DNA of 43,856 bases from an uncultured Saprospiraceae bacterium (GCA_937967625.1 CALCJP010000120.1:1-43856); one strand, 5' to 3'; numbered from the stretch's first letter, positions 6,390 to 15,357 are shown. Notes: generated by a model not told the origin, from the letters alone. Translations and numbers: made by a program.

Positions 6390-9032
6390 ATGCGCCTGTT
6401 ATTGATTCTTTGTTGTTGGGCCTTTTTTGCGCCTTTCGGCGAAAGCCAGACCCTACTCTCCAAGAAGATGGACTTCCAAGTCCATGAACAGCCACTTGCC
6501 AACGCCCTCCAACAACTCAGCCGCTCTTCTGAAATCAACATCGCTTTTTCGACCAAAATATTTGATGCCACTCAAGTCATCTCGCTTGATGCGAAAAATC
6601 AACCCGTAGAAAATATCCTAACCCAACTGCTCGAAAACACGGGTGTGGGATTCAAAGTAGCCGCTGGGCAAATCATCCTTTTTGTGAAACCAAAAAGACG
6701 CTTTGTCATCAGCGGATTTGTAGAAGATAGTCTCTCCGGCGAGCGGCTCATGGGCGCTAATATTTTTGAGCGCCTTTCGGCAAATGGCGCTGCTACCAAC
6801 GAATACGGATTTTTCAGTCTCGAACTGGAAGAAGGCGCTTCTCAATTGCAAATCAGCTACCTCGGCTATCAAAACTATGAGCAAAAAATCAGCATTGATG
6901 AAAATAAAGAACTGGTCATTCAGCTAAAACCATCGCTTACTTTGCGGGAAGTAGTTATCATTGCCTCAGACTCTATTTCGAGCACTACCAGTGAAGGCAG
7001 AGCAGGAACAGGCACTGAGCGAATCAATCTTGACCAAGTGGCGCTACTGCCTTCAATCGGTGGAGGAACTGATATTATGAGATTGATGGATATGTTGCCA
7101 GGCGTACAAACCGGTTCGGATGGCATCGGCGGACTACATGTGCGAGGGGGAAATGCAGATCAAAATCTCGTTTTGTTAGATGGCGTACCCGTTTATAATG
7201 CAGGGCACTTAGCAGGTTTCTTCTCCATGTTTTCAGACATGGCAATTCAGAATGCGTCCTTGCAAAAAGATAATTTTGACACTCGATATGGAGGTCGCAC
7301 CTCGTCCATCATGGACGTCCGAATGCGCGAAGGCAACCGCAGAGAATGGCATGGTGGGGTGGCGGCAAGCATGATTTCGGCGAAAGCCAATTTAGAAGGC
7401 CCAATCGTGAAAGATAAGGCGTCGTTTTTCATTGCCGGAAGGCGATTTATTTGGGATGTCATCTTTAGTCCATTTACCAATTCGTTGTTTGACCTATCAG
7501 AGAATAGAGATTTCGTGGACTACGAATTTTATGATTGGAATCTCAAATTAAACTACTCCCTTTCGGAAAAAGATAAATTTTACTTCAGCTACTTTCAGGG
7601 AGGAGATGACTTCAAATTTCAAGACAGCTACAGTTCTATCGGACCCGACACTTTGCCCCAACCAGTTTTGGAAGGAGGTAATTTCACATCAGTAGGATGG
7701 AAAAACTCCATCACCGCTCTGCGCTGGAATCATATCTACAATCAAAAGCTCTTTTCAAATACCACGCTCACCCACAGTAGATTTGATTTTGGCTTCAAAC
7801 AAGCCGATGCAGTCTGGGAAACTTTTTCGGAAAAACTCAATAATTTAGACCTGACCTACAATCAGTCCCGCATAGAGGATGTCGGTCTTCGATTCGACTT
7901 TGATTATTTTTATTCACCTCAACATTTATTCAAGTTTGGAGGAAATTTTACGTTTCGACAATTTCGCGCTGCTGCGGAAAGTATCCCTGAGACAGATCCC
8001 AGACTCCCCTCTGATTATAGTTTTTTGATCGACGACAAGAAATTGAGCCAAATCTTACCTGGAGAAAAAACAAGGGCTATTGAAAATGCTTTTTTCTTCG
8101 AAGACAATTATACCCCTTCCAAAAAGTGGCAAATCAAAGCGGGACTTTATACCGCTTTCTTTTTTGTAAAAGACAAAACATACCTCTCTCTTGAGCCGAG
8201 ACTTTTCACTAATTATTCGCTTTCGCGAAATGTCTCAATAGAAAGTTCGCTTTCGCGAATGTCGCAGTTTTTGCACCTCATCTCTGGTTCGAACATCGGG
8301 CTTCCCTCTGACTTATGGGCACCTGCTACCCAGAATATCAAACCCCAATCCGCATGGCAAATCAGCAGTGGCTTAAATTGGAATCTCTCCAAAGGCTACC
8401 ATTTCAAAACCTCTGGCTATGGAAAATACATGACCAATATGCTCAGCCTGCTTCCGGTAAACTCAGACAACCCATTTGACAGCAGCAGTTGGCAAGAAAA
8501 AGTAGAGCCTGGCAAAGGTGCCTCCTATGGCATGGAGTGGATGCTGGAAAAGAAACTGGGTAAAACCACAGGTTGGGTAGATTACACCTTGAGTTGGACG
8601 TGGCGCCAATTCCCCAATGTCAATGGCGGCGAACGCTTTCCTTTCAAATACGACCGGCGGCATTATGTCAAGGCAGCACTGATTCATCAATTTTCTAAAA
8701 AATTCCAGATGGGATTCAACTGGGTCTATGGCACTGGCAATCCTACTACCCTATCGGAAGGAAAGGTTTTCACGCCTGATGGTCAAAGCTTTAATATCTA
8801 CACACCAAAAAACTCCATCAGAATGCCCGCCTATCATCGGTTAGATTTAAGCTTCAATTTCGTGAAGCATAAAAAACGCGGCATCCGCACTTGGAATATC
8901 AGCATCTACAATGCTTACAATCGCCAAAATCCGCTTTACATCTACTCCATGAATGTGAATGGACAAAGACAAGTGTATCAATTTTCATTGATTCCGATAC
9001 TTCCTTCTTTTGAGTATAAGTATGAGTTTTAG
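6390..9032 (+). CDS. TonB-dependent receptor with N-terminal STN and CarboxypepD-like domains
   Basis: 880 residues with a signal peptide (MRLLLILCCWAFFAPFGESQ). The STN (secretin/TonB short N-terminal) domain at about 25-100 has MDFQVHEQPLANALQQLS and ENILTQLLENTGVGFKV. A carboxypeptidase-regulatory-like beta domain follows at about 108-190 (FVISGFVEDSLSGERLMGAN ... LQISYLGYQNYEQ in parts). The plug comes next, at about 210-330, with MDMLPGVQTGSDGIGGLHVRG and VLLDGVPVYNAGH, and then the barrel to a terminal aromatic strand (FEYKYEF). In FecA-type receptors the STN domain signals to an anti-sigma factor. No FecI or FecR gene is adjacent, so it is a signalling-type receptor without a partner here, or STN serves another role. 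Ligand unknown. It carries at least five copies of the hairpin word (6431, 6772, 7379, 8218, 8248). Confidence 0.88.
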   Translation: MRLLLILCCWAFFAPFGESQTLLSKKMDFQVHEQPLANALQQLSRSSEINIAFSTKIFDATQVISLDAKNQPVENILTQLLENTGVGFKVAAGQIILFVKPKRRFVISGFVEDSLSGERLMGANIFERLSANGAATNEYGFFSLELEEGASQLQISYLGYQNYEQKISIDENKELVIQLKPSLTLREVVIIASDSISSTTSEGRAGTGTERINLDQVALLPSIGGGTDIMRLMDMLPGVQTGSDGIGGLHVRGGNADQNLVLLDGVPVYNAGHLAGFFSMFSDMAIQNASLQKDNFDTRYGGRTSSIMDVRMREGNRREWHGGVAASMISAKANLEGPIVKDKASFFIAGRRFIWDVIFSPFTNSLFDLSENRDFVDYEFYDWNLKLNYSLSEKDKFYFSYFQGGDDFKFQDSYSSIGPDTLPQPVLEGGNFTSVGWKNSITALRWNHIYNQKLFSNTTLTHSRFDFGFKQADAVWETFSEKLNNLDLTYNQSRIEDVGLRFDFDYFYSPQHLFKFGGNFTFRQFRAAAESIPETDPRLPSDYSFLIDDKKLSQILPGEKTRAIENAFFFEDNYTPSKKWQIKAGLYTAFFFVKDKTYLSLEPRLFTNYSLSRNVSIESSLSRMSQFLHLISGSNIGLPSDLWAPATQNIKPQSAWQISSGLNWNLSKGYHFKTSGYGKYMTNMLSLLPVNSDNPFDSSSWQEKVEPGKGASYGMEWMLEKKLGKTTGWVDYTLSWTWRQFPNVNGGERFPFKYDRRHYVKAALIHQFSKKFQMGFNWVYGTGNPTTLSEGKVFTPDGQSFNIYTPKNSIRMPAYHRLDLSFNFVKHKKRGIRTWNISIYNAYNRQNPLYIYSMNVNGQRQVYQFSLIPILPSFEYKYEF
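8216..8260. repeat. Two direct copies of the CGC-stem hairpin word inside a CDS
   Basis: cgctttcgcg occurs at 8218-8227 and 8248-8257, each preceded by tt and followed by (a)aatgtc, 30 bases apart in the same direction within the STN receptor gene. They encode the similar peptides SLSRNV and SLSRMS. Confidence 0.8.
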
Positions 9033-9061
9033 GGTTTATTTAAATTGCTTTTACAGGAAAT

Positions 9062-9095
9062 TTGAACATTTTTGAATAAAAAACCGTTACATTTG
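9062..9095 (+). promoter_or_regulatory. Promoter of the AbiF-like gene
   Basis: TTG at 9062-9064, a 23-base spacer and TACATTTG at 9088-9095. Transcription would start near 9101, giving a leader of about 58 bases before the ATG at 9159. Confidence 0.5.
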
Positions 9096-9100
9096 TAATA

Positions 9101-9158
9101 ACAAGACTTGCCACGCTTCTCGTCAGACCAGCGCACCCGGGTGAGTTTTTTTATTTAT
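9101..9158 (+). other. Short GC-richer leader of the AbiF-like gene with hairpin and T-run
   Basis: The leader between the predicted transcript start and the ATG is clearly richer in G and C than the gene that follows. It contains the perfect palindrome cacccgggtg (9134-9143) followed closely by seven T residues. It could be an attenuator or operator, or the 3' end of a small RNA. AbiF-type HEPN proteins have been reported to pair with a small RNA, so the spot deserves attention, but nothing here proves an RNA. Confidence 0.3.
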
Positions 9159-10061
9159 ATGACTATGAGATATAAAAAACCTCCCATTTCTATAGCTGCT
9201 CAAATTCAACTACTAGAGCAAAGAGGTCTTATAATTGAAGACTTCGAAAGAGCCAAGCATTACCTTTCTACGATAAGCTTTTATCGATTTAGAGCATACA
9301 CTTATCCATTTCAGAATAATACTGCCAGAAATCATCGTTTCAATCAAGGGATTACTTTTGAGCATTGCTTGAACACCTACCTTTTTGACAGAGAATTAAG
9401 GCTATTAGTTTTTGATGCTATTGAAAGAATAGAAATAGCTTTAAGGACACAACTTATTCACAAATTGGCAATGACTCATGGAAGTCATTGGTATGAAGAA
9501 GCTAGCCTGTTTAGACAAACTCATCTTTTTGTCAAAGATCTAAACTCTCTCTATAAAGAAATTGACCGTTCGAAAGAAACATTTATTGAACACTATAGGA
9601 CCAAGTATAATCAACCTGTAAAACCTCCAGCATGGATGTCTTTAGAGGTTGCGACACTGGGAGTGTTGTCGAGAATTTATGAAAATCTGAAGAAAAGCCC
9701 AGAGACAAAAAGCATTGCCAACTTTTTTGGATTACCTATTGTAGATTTGCTTGAAAGTTGGATGCATGGACTTAGTTATGTAAGAAATATTTGCGCTCAT
9801 CATGGAAGGCTTTGGAATCGAAAATTAACTAAAGCTATAATCATTCCTAAGGGACCACAAAATGTATGGATTCAAAATAAGGAAATTTCAAACGAAAAAC
9901 TATACATAATCCTTTGTGCTCTTGTCTATTTACTCAATATTATTAGTCCAAATCATAGTTGGAAAAACAAACTTAAATCACTGCTTTTAAAATACCCAGA
10001 AGTTGATATTGTGCAAATGGGATTTCCTATTGATTGGGAACAAGATTCTTTTTGGATTTAG
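9159..10061 (+). CDS. Abi_2 family (AbiD/AbiF-like) HEPN defence protein
   Basis: About 300 residues matching the Abi_2 family: LLEQRGLIIEDFERAKHYLS, then ISFYRFRAYTYPFQ, FDRELRLLVFDAIERIEIAL and the C-terminal HEPN ribonuclease motif R-N-I-C-A-H in YVRNICAHHGRLWNRKL. The protein is cytoplasmic with no signal peptide or membrane segment. Members abort phage infection by RNA cleavage and are relatives of the HEPN nucleases of Cas13. I chose ATG 9159 (MTMRYKKPP); the reading from TTG 9108 would add 17 unlike residues that fall in the leader. The gene is AT-richer than its neighbours and has only one weak match to the window's hairpin word, consistent with recent transfer. No partner toxin or antitoxin gene adjoins it. 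Confidence 0.88.
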   Translation: MTMRYKKPPISIAAQIQLLEQRGLIIEDFERAKHYLSTISFYRFRAYTYPFQNNTARNHRFNQGITFEHCLNTYLFDRELRLLVFDAIERIEIALRTQLIHKLAMTHGSHWYEEASLFRQTHLFVKDLNSLYKEIDRSKETFIEHYRTKYNQPVKPPAWMSLEVATLGVLSRIYENLKKSPETKSIANFFGLPIVDLLESWMHGLSYVRNICAHHGRLWNRKLTKAIIIPKGPQNVWIQNKEISNEKLYIILCALVYLLNIISPNHSWKNKLKSLLLKYPEVDIVQMGFPIDWEQDSFWI

Positions 10062-10105
10062 GTTTGATTCGCCCTTTTTGCACTAAGTGATAAAAAATCA
10101 ATAAA

Positions 10106-10786
10106 TCACGCCTTCAACCGAAACCCAACTCCATGAATATTCTCAATCTTCAAGGTCTCGTCCTTTTTCAAATATTTGCGCAAGCGCGAGATGAAGACAT
10201 CCAAACTCCTACCTAAAAAGTAGTCGTCTTCCCCCCAAAGTTTGATTAAAATTTCAGAACGTTTCAAAACGTTGTTTTTATTTTCCACAAACATTTTGAG
10301 CAAGTCCGCTTCCTTTTGAGTGAGGGTGCGTTCCTCATCGCCCAGAGAAAGTTGTAGATTGGGATGGTCGAATTGGTATTCACCAATCATGAAAATATCG
10401 CCCGAAGAGTTGGGGGCAATTTGACTACGACGCAGGAAGATTTCGATTTTCAAAATCAACTCTTCGATACTGAAGGGCTTGGTGATATAGTCATCGCCTC
10501 CGATTTTCAGTCCGTGGATTTTATCGTCTTTGAGAGATTTGGCGGTCAGAAAGATAATGGGAATCTGCTTGTCATATTTGCGAATCTCCTCCGCGACCTG
10601 AAATCCATCAATTTCGGGAAGCATCACGTCCAAAATACAGAGGTCGAAGCTTTGGGCTTTGAATTGCTCTAATGCCACTTTGCCATCTGCACAATGCACC
10701 ACCTCATAGTCTTGCAATTCGAGATTGTCGCGCGTGACGAAGCTCAAACTCGCGTCATCCTCAACATAAAGTAACTTGGCTTTCAT
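10106..10786 (-). CDS. OmpR/PhoB-type response regulator (orphan)
   Basis: Two-component transcription regulator. The receiver domain (residues 1-120) has acidic residues D10 and D11, phosphoacceptor D53 in LCILDVMLP, the conserved Thr in FLTAKS and Lys in YITKPFS. The winged-helix DNA-binding domain at about 130-226 has LTQKEADLLKMF, RSEILIKLWGEDDYFLGRSL and the recognition part VFISRLRKYLKKD, and ends in IHGVGFRLKA. I chose ATG 10784-10786 (MKAKLLYVEDD). The longer reading from 10870 adds 28 residues not found in the family. No histidine kinase gene lies next to it. The gene to its left is the convergent AbiF-like gene. Confidence 0.92.
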   Translation of the reverse strand: MKAKLLYVEDDASLSFVTRDNLELQDYEVVHCADGKVALEQFKAQSFDLCILDVMLPEIDGFQVAEEIRKYDKQIPIIFLTAKSLKDDKIHGLKIGGDDYITKPFSIEELILKIEIFLRRSQIAPNSSGDIFMIGEYQFDHPNLQLSLGDEERTLTQKEADLLKMFVENKNNVLKRSEILIKLWGEDDYFLGRSLDVFISRLRKYLKKDETLKIENIHGVGFRLKA

Positions 10787-11084
10787 ACAATCGGTATGTT
10801 GGTTAGCAATATTAGTTTTAGAACTTAAATCTTTGTCGTAAAGTAGGGATTTTCTGTAAAAATTCATCATTGTAGAATATTAGATAGGTAAAATAGTTTT
10901 AAATTGGATAGGAATTGAAAGCTAATAAGCTATTAAATTGGCGCAGGTATTTTTTCTTTTATCAAGGCAAAAAAATTTAGCATAGTCGATTCTATGGTCA
11001 AAATTTTTAACGAAGAGAAAAGGAAAAACAACAAGTCAATTTATTTAGATTATTATCTTTTAATTCCTAAAAAAATTTCACCCG

Positions 11085-12317
11085 ATGAAAATCCGTTTAC
11101 GGCTGCTAATTTATACATTTTTGTTGCTTGTCCTAATTCCTCAAAAGGGGATTTTTGCGCAAGTGGAGCGCTGTGCAGCAGAACGACTTCATCTGGAAAA
11201 ATATCAAGCGGCTGAGCGAGAGGAACCGCGACTCCAAATTTATGCTCCAATAAGCACCGAGGTATCGAATGATTTGCAAACGATTTCACAAAGAAGTGTT
11301 GCTACCCTCCCCGTGGTGGTGCACGTGGTCTGGCATGAGGAAGAAGAAAATGTTTCTGATGACCAAATCTACTCTCAAATCGAAATCCTCAACGCAGATT
11401 TCCGAGCTAAAAACTGCCAAATCCCAGAGGTTTTACCTCAGTTCAAAGAACTAATCGCTGATATGGAACTCGAATTTTGCCTCGCTTCCATTGACCCCGA
11501 CGGCAACCCTACCGACGGTATCACGCGCACCTATTCCGTCTTTCCTTTTCATTCGAATGAGACCATTTTTTTCAGCAGCAAAAATGGAAAAGATGGCTGG
11601 CCATCAGAGGACTATATCAATATTTGGGTCACCAATCTGGGTTCGACTTTAGGCTTCGCTTCGTTTCCTTCCAACGTCGCTCCCAGAGAAAAGGAAGGAA
11701 TCGTCATCAATTTCAAAAACTTTGGCAATATCGGCACAGCAATACAAAACCGCCCCTATCATCTGGGGCGCACTGCCACTCATGAGATGGGGCACTATTT
11801 TAACCTACTGCATGTCTTTGGTGATGATTGCACAGAAGATCATGACCTCGTTGGTGATACGCCTGCCACCAAGCGCACCTACTCCGAGCAATGCCCCACT
11901 GAGGAAGAATCCTCCTGCGGCACAGTGGATATGTATCAAAACTTCATGCACTACACCGACGACGCTTGCATGGCACTTTTCACCAAAGGACAAAAGACGC
12001 GCATGCTCAATACCCTCATTAATTTCCGCGCATCGCTGCTTCAATCCAATAAGTGCTCCTCCCTTTCGGGAAATGCCAATTTCGACTTCACCCTCCTCCC
12101 CAATCCGACAAAAGACATCATACGGCTTTCGCCCAAAGGCAATACGACTCCATCCGGCTCGATTCGAATTTTTAGCCCTTCCGGGCAAATATTGATTCAA
12201 GAAGCCGACTGGCCAATTCGTCAACCCATTCCACTCACGGGGATTGGTCATGGCTTGTTTTTTTTGGAATTGACCTGTGGGGAAGAAAGATGGGTCGGGC
12301 GATTTGTGAAGACGTAA
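11085..12317 (+). CDS. M43 (pappalysin-type) zinc metalloprotease with T9SS type A domain
   Basis: Signal peptide at 1-25 (MKIRLRLLIYTFLLLVLIPQ...). The protease core has LPVVVHVVWHEEEENVSD and DDQIYSQIEILNADFRAKN, then the zinc site HEMGHYFNLLH with H233, E234, H237 and H243, a cysteine-rich loop with a GDTPAT motif, and the Met-turn region NFMHYTDDACM. These are hallmarks of family M43. The last 80 residues (FTLLPNPTKDIIRLS ... GLFFLELTCGEERWVGRFVK in parts) form a T9SS type A sorting domain, so it acts outside the cell or on its surface. Three or four copies of the hairpin word sit in its 3' third (12061, 12124, 12176), giving the peptide SLSGNAN. Its substrate is unknown. Confidence 0.9.
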   Translation: MKIRLRLLIYTFLLLVLIPQKGIFAQVERCAAERLHLEKYQAAEREEPRLQIYAPISTEVSNDLQTISQRSVATLPVVVHVVWHEEEENVSDDQIYSQIEILNADFRAKNCQIPEVLPQFKELIADMELEFCLASIDPDGNPTDGITRTYSVFPFHSNETIFFSSKNGKDGWPSEDYINIWVTNLGSTLGFASFPSNVAPREKEGIVINFKNFGNIGTAIQNRPYHLGRTATHEMGHYFNLLHVFGDDCTEDHDLVGDTPATKRTYSEQCPTEEESSCGTVDMYQNFMHYTDDACMALFTKGQKTRMLNTLINFRASLLQSNKCSSLSGNANFDFTLLPNPTKDIIRLSPKGNTTPSGSIRIFSPSGQILIQEADWPIRQPIPLTGIGHGLFFLELTCGEERWVGRFVKT

Positions 12318-12327
12318 TGCTCTATTT

Positions 12328-12337
12328 GCCGAAAGGC
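12328..12337. repeat. Dispersed hairpin word (GCC stem) just after the M43 gene
   Basis: attt plus gccgaaaggc, eleven bases after the M43 stop codon. Confidence 0.7.
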
Positions 12338-12426
12338 ATCTATTTTTTGACTTATGGCGGAGCCTCGTTTAAGTTAATAAAACAGTAAGTCCCGCCTGCT
12401 CAAATATATTTCCTAATTACAATTCG

Positions 12427-12434
12427 TACATTTG
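12427..12434 (+). promoter_or_regulatory. -7 box for the M64-like gene
   Basis: TACATTTG matches TAnnTTTG. It would start a leader of about 100 bases that begins with the inverted pair of hairpin words at 12448-12481. No -33 TTG was found. Confidence 0.4.
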
Positions 12435-12447
12435 ATTTCTCTTTTGT

Positions 12448-12481
12448 CGCTTTCGCGAAATGAGCGTATTTCGCGAAAGCG
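12448..12481. repeat. Tail-to-tail pair of CGC-stem hairpin words
   Basis: cgctttcgcgaaat, six bases, then its exact complement atttcgcgaaagcg: a perfect 14-base inverted repeat. Each arm is itself a small hairpin. Directly after it, 12484-12502 (tcccgaatttgctttggga) is a member of another short palindromic repeat also present near 18726. Confidence 0.9.
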
Positions 12482-12541
12482 AGTCCCGAATTTGCTTTGG
12501 GAACAAATTCTATTTTATCCAAAACGAACACTTCCTTACCT

Positions 12542-14350
12542 ATGAAAAAATTTGCGTTCTTTTCTTTTCTATATATCCTTTTGATGGCTTCCACCTGCTC
12601 CGAGCAACCACGCCCGGGAAGCAAGACTGTTGACCCTGTCCCACATTCAGAGTGGGAAGGATTGGACATCTCTCTAAAATTAGATGGTCCTGCGCTTTTT
12701 GATTATTGGCAGCATGAACCATTTCATCCAGGCAACAATCAGCCTATCACATTTCGCGCAAGCGTGACAGACAATGATGGCATCAAAAAAATCGAACTCA
12801 TCGTCCTCGAATACGAACTGTACAAAAACGCCGAGGGACTTCCGTCCAAAAAACGCAGGCAAGGGGGCAAATGGAACGTGGTGCAAACTTGGGATCTGCC
12901 AACGCCTGTGACCCAACGAGAAGTAAGCTATCGCTTGAGCAGCGGCTTTCGAGCCAAATCAAACGTGGAATACATCTTCCGCGTCACCAATACGCGTGGC
13001 AGACGAACGGATCGGTTAGCGATTTTTGACGCGGGAACTTCGCCTTGGTCAAAAGATAAGGTGTTGCTTTATAGCACCTCGCGCCAACCGATGCAACGAA
13101 CGATCAATATTTGCTTTTTTCCAGATACAGATTATGGAGGCGATTTTAATCGCTTCAAGGCTGACATGTCGAAACTCATCTACAACGGCTACATGAAAAA
13201 CGACATGATTTCTAACCACAGTGAAAAGTGGGCATTCTATTACACTAACTATCAGATGGACGGACGCGAAGCGCTCAATAAAACCACAATTGGTGCCGCT
13301 GATTTCCCTGATTTTATTTCTTCCAATCGCATTGAGGGAATCGACGCGTTTGGCTTGGTACATCGAACAGACTACACTGATTTATCCTATAATAAGGAGG
13401 CATTCAATTTCGTGACCAATACGCTTTTCACCACCGAGAGCTATAACTTAGGAACGGCGGTGCACGAGACTGCCCACGCGGTTTTTCGCTTGAGCGATGA
13501 ATATGACCGATGTTCTTGTTTTCATGCAGGAGATTGGTCTAATGTATTTCAGAGCATGAGTGATTGCAAGGCATTTACTCGTCGATACGGCTTGCCATCG
13601 AGCAATTGCAAAGAAGTGATTTCTGCACAAAATGAGCGATGGTACAGCCCTGAGTTTTATCCCTTTTTTGATACTGATGCGGCGTGTAGAAATTACAACA
13701 AAGCCAATGGTTTTCCGGAAGGAAATTGTAGAAAATGGATTGTTGAAGGCGGAAGAGAAGGCTATGAAGCATTCAACGGGACTTGCGTCATGCGCGATGA
13801 CGGTGACGCGGAGATTCGGCAGTTTCAGGATGTTTGTCAAGCGTTGGTTGGGAAGTATTATGATATGCTCATCAACCAAGGCACCGCTCAGATTCCAATT
13901 TCAAATAATACCGTCTTGAGCGAACGCGTCGATAATCTTTACGGTTATCAAAAAGTTGTTAATGTCGAACTCGACATTGAGGGACAAAAACAGGATATGT
14001 ATCTCCGAAAGATAAAAATGGGTGTTCCGACCAAAAACATCGTCACCCAAAATGATTTACACCTCACCTTCAAAACTGCCGGAGAAAAGATGCTGCATGA
14101 GGTAAAAATCAGCAGTCCCACAAAAATTTTGACGGAAGGTGGCAAAGAAAGTGATGTCATCAGAAAAAACACGATGAGCAAAACGTGGATCAATATTCCT
14201 TACAACGAAAATTACGCGAAAGCGGTCTGTAAAGATTTGGATCAGATCAGAACCCGCGCTCGTTCGGTAGGTGGGCCACCGACTGCTCAGACAACCAGCT
14301 TTGATATCAAATCTCAATTCCAAAAGATAAAAGAGAAAATGCGGAATTGA
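12542..14350 (+). CDS. M64-like (IgA-protease type) metalloprotease lipoprotein
   Basis: Starting at ATG 12542 the protein opens with a lipoprotein-type signal (KKFAFFSFLYILLMASTC), so it is probably anchored in a membrane. The longer frame from 12497 adds 15 residues ahead of this signal. The zinc site is HETAHAVFRLSDEYD, with H308, E309 and H312 counted from the ATG. HExxHxxxxLxDEY is the signature of family M64. The region before it, with the stretch NICFFPDTDYGGDFNRFKAD, is the usual M64 start after a beta domain of about 140 residues. A tail of about 150 residues resembles a beta domain, and the end is charged. No T9SS domain. It follows the M43 gene on the same strand but has its own -7 box. 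The substrate is unknown; IgA cleavage applies to one family member only. Confidence 0.78.
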   Translation: MKKFAFFSFLYILLMASTCSEQPRPGSKTVDPVPHSEWEGLDISLKLDGPALFDYWQHEPFHPGNNQPITFRASVTDNDGIKKIELIVLEYELYKNAEGLPSKKRRQGGKWNVVQTWDLPTPVTQREVSYRLSSGFRAKSNVEYIFRVTNTRGRRTDRLAIFDAGTSPWSKDKVLLYSTSRQPMQRTINICFFPDTDYGGDFNRFKADMSKLIYNGYMKNDMISNHSEKWAFYYTNYQMDGREALNKTTIGAADFPDFISSNRIEGIDAFGLVHRTDYTDLSYNKEAFNFVTNTLFTTESYNLGTAVHETAHAVFRLSDEYDRCSCFHAGDWSNVFQSMSDCKAFTRRYGLPSSNCKEVISAQNERWYSPEFYPFFDTDAACRNYNKANGFPEGNCRKWIVEGGREGYEAFNGTCVMRDDGDAEIRQFQDVCQALVGKYYDMLINQGTAQIPISNNTVLSERVDNLYGYQKVVNVELDIEGQKQDMYLRKIKMGVPTKNIVTQNDLHLTFKTAGEKMLHEVKISSPTKILTEGGKESDVIRKNTMSKTWINIPYNENYAKAVCKDLDQIRTRARSVGGPPTAQTTSFDIKSQFQKIKEKMRN

Positions 14351-14498
14351 GATATTGAGATAACTTAAAAATCACTTTTGGATGTCGAAAATCTCTAAAT
14401 TTCTTAATATCCGAATTTCGATTGATCTTTGTACTTTACATAATCAGGAAGTTGGCTATCGCAACTTCACAAAACGCCACAGGCAAAAAATTCTAACA

Positions 14499-15212
14499 AT
14501 GAAACAAATTAAATTATTCTTCCTTCTACTGGCAAGTAGCATGATTTTTACGGGTTGCTTTGAGATGATCGAGGAGGTCACCTACAACTCCAAAAAAGGA
14601 GATGGCACCTACAAATTCGTCATGGATATGGGAGGCATGAAATCTATGATCGAAATGGCAGCCGCTATGGACACAACAGGTCAATTCAGCATGGATACTT
14701 TAGACCAATTTTCTGACGAATTTGTGAGTAAAGTAACCGGTTTGAGCGGCATCACAAACATCGAAGCCATCAACAATAAAGATGATCTCCAGTTTGGAGT
14801 AGAGTTCTCTTATAAAAATGTGGCAGCGCTCAACGTCGCCGTACAGCAACTTTTTGAAGATGGCGAACTAAGCTCCGGCGGCAATGAAACTTTTTTCAAA
14901 GGCAAGAAAAAACTATTTGAAAGAGTCGATTCCAAAGGCTTCAACAGCATGATGGATCAGATGATGGGCGCCATGGGCGATGAAGGCGACGGCGGCGAAA
15001 TGGAAATGGCAAAAATGTTTTTCAAAGACATGAGCTATACCATGATTTACCACTTTGACCGAAAGGTCAAAAAAGTGTCAAACCCTCAAGCCACCATCTC
15101 CGGCGATAAAAAAACAGTAGAACTTAAGTATTTCATTTTTGATGAAGAGCGAGGCGGCTCCAATGCCAGCATCGAAAACAAAATCAAATTGAAAGGCGGT
15201 TGGTTCTGGTAG
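14499..15212 (+). CDS. Lipoprotein of unknown function
   Basis: 237 residues from ATG 14499. It opens with KQIKLFFLLLASSMIFTGC, a signal peptide with a lipobox whose Cys is followed by FEMIEEV. The mature part has a methionine-rich middle (MMDQMMGAMGDEGDGGEMEM) and otherwise alternating beta-type sequence. No family was recognised. The longer frame from 14382 adds 39 residues without support. A 7-base stem with GAAA loop (15054-15071) near the 3' end belongs to the dispersed hairpin family. Confidence 0.75.
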   Translation: MKQIKLFFLLLASSMIFTGCFEMIEEVTYNSKKGDGTYKFVMDMGGMKSMIEMAAAMDTTGQFSMDTLDQFSDEFVSKVTGLSGITNIEAINNKDDLQFGVEFSYKNVAALNVAVQQLFEDGELSSGGNETFFKGKKKLFERVDSKGFNSMMDQMMGAMGDEGDGGEMEMAKMFFKDMSYTMIYHFDRKVKKVSNPQATISGDKKTVELKYFIFDEERGGSNASIENKIKLKGGWFW

Positions 15213-15215
15213 AAG

Positions 15216-15330
15216 TACAGTGAGCAGTATTTCAGTGGGCAGTTGGTTGCAACCAATAAATTTTTACAAACTATCCACTGATATACTGCCTACTGTAACA
15301 CTGCCCACTGTAACACTGCCCACTGATTTC
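15216..15330. repeat. Array of cagtgggcagt words in both directions
   Basis: The gap after the lipoprotein gene holds words such as cagtgggcagt on the left and repeated actgcccactgtaac (15-base unit, nearly three copies, one diverged) on the right. The two halves can pair. In the middle is the palindrome ttggttgcaaccaa (15243-15256). The whole could fold into a long imperfect hairpin and act as a terminator. Confidence 0.75.
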
Positions 15331-15331
15331 T

Positions 15332-15341
15332 TCCTTTCGGA
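15332..15341. repeat. Dispersed hairpin word (TCC stem), intergenic
   Basis: tcctttcgga, extended to ttcc/ggaa, followed by aaat. It sits immediately after the cagtgggcag array and before the -7 box at 15350. Confidence 0.65.
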
Positions 15342-15349
15342 AAATAGCC

Positions 15350-15357
15350 TAACTTTG
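15350..15357 (+). promoter_or_regulatory. -7 box for the 15388 gene
   Basis: TAACTTTG matches TAnnTTTG, 31 bases before the ATG. No -33 TTG at the right spacing. Confidence 0.45.

Noticed and set aside
8218-8257. Possible CRISPR array from repeated cgctttcgcg words
   Set aside because: The repeats are 10-18 bases, scattered over the window in both orientations, lie in coding sequence and lack regular spacers or cas genes.
9572-9581. ttcgaaagaa inside the AbiF-like gene as a hairpin-family copy
   Set aside because: The stem is A/T-only and the ATTT prefix is absent; in an AT-rich gene this is plausible by chance.
10994-11215. Short plus-strand reading ahead of the M43 gene
   Set aside because: It overlaps the protease start in another frame and has no recognisable protein features.
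12950-12961. ggctttcgagcc as a member of the hairpin family
   Set aside because: It pairs as GGCT/AGCC with a TTCG loop, not as NNC/GNN with a GNRA loop, and lacks the ATTT tail.
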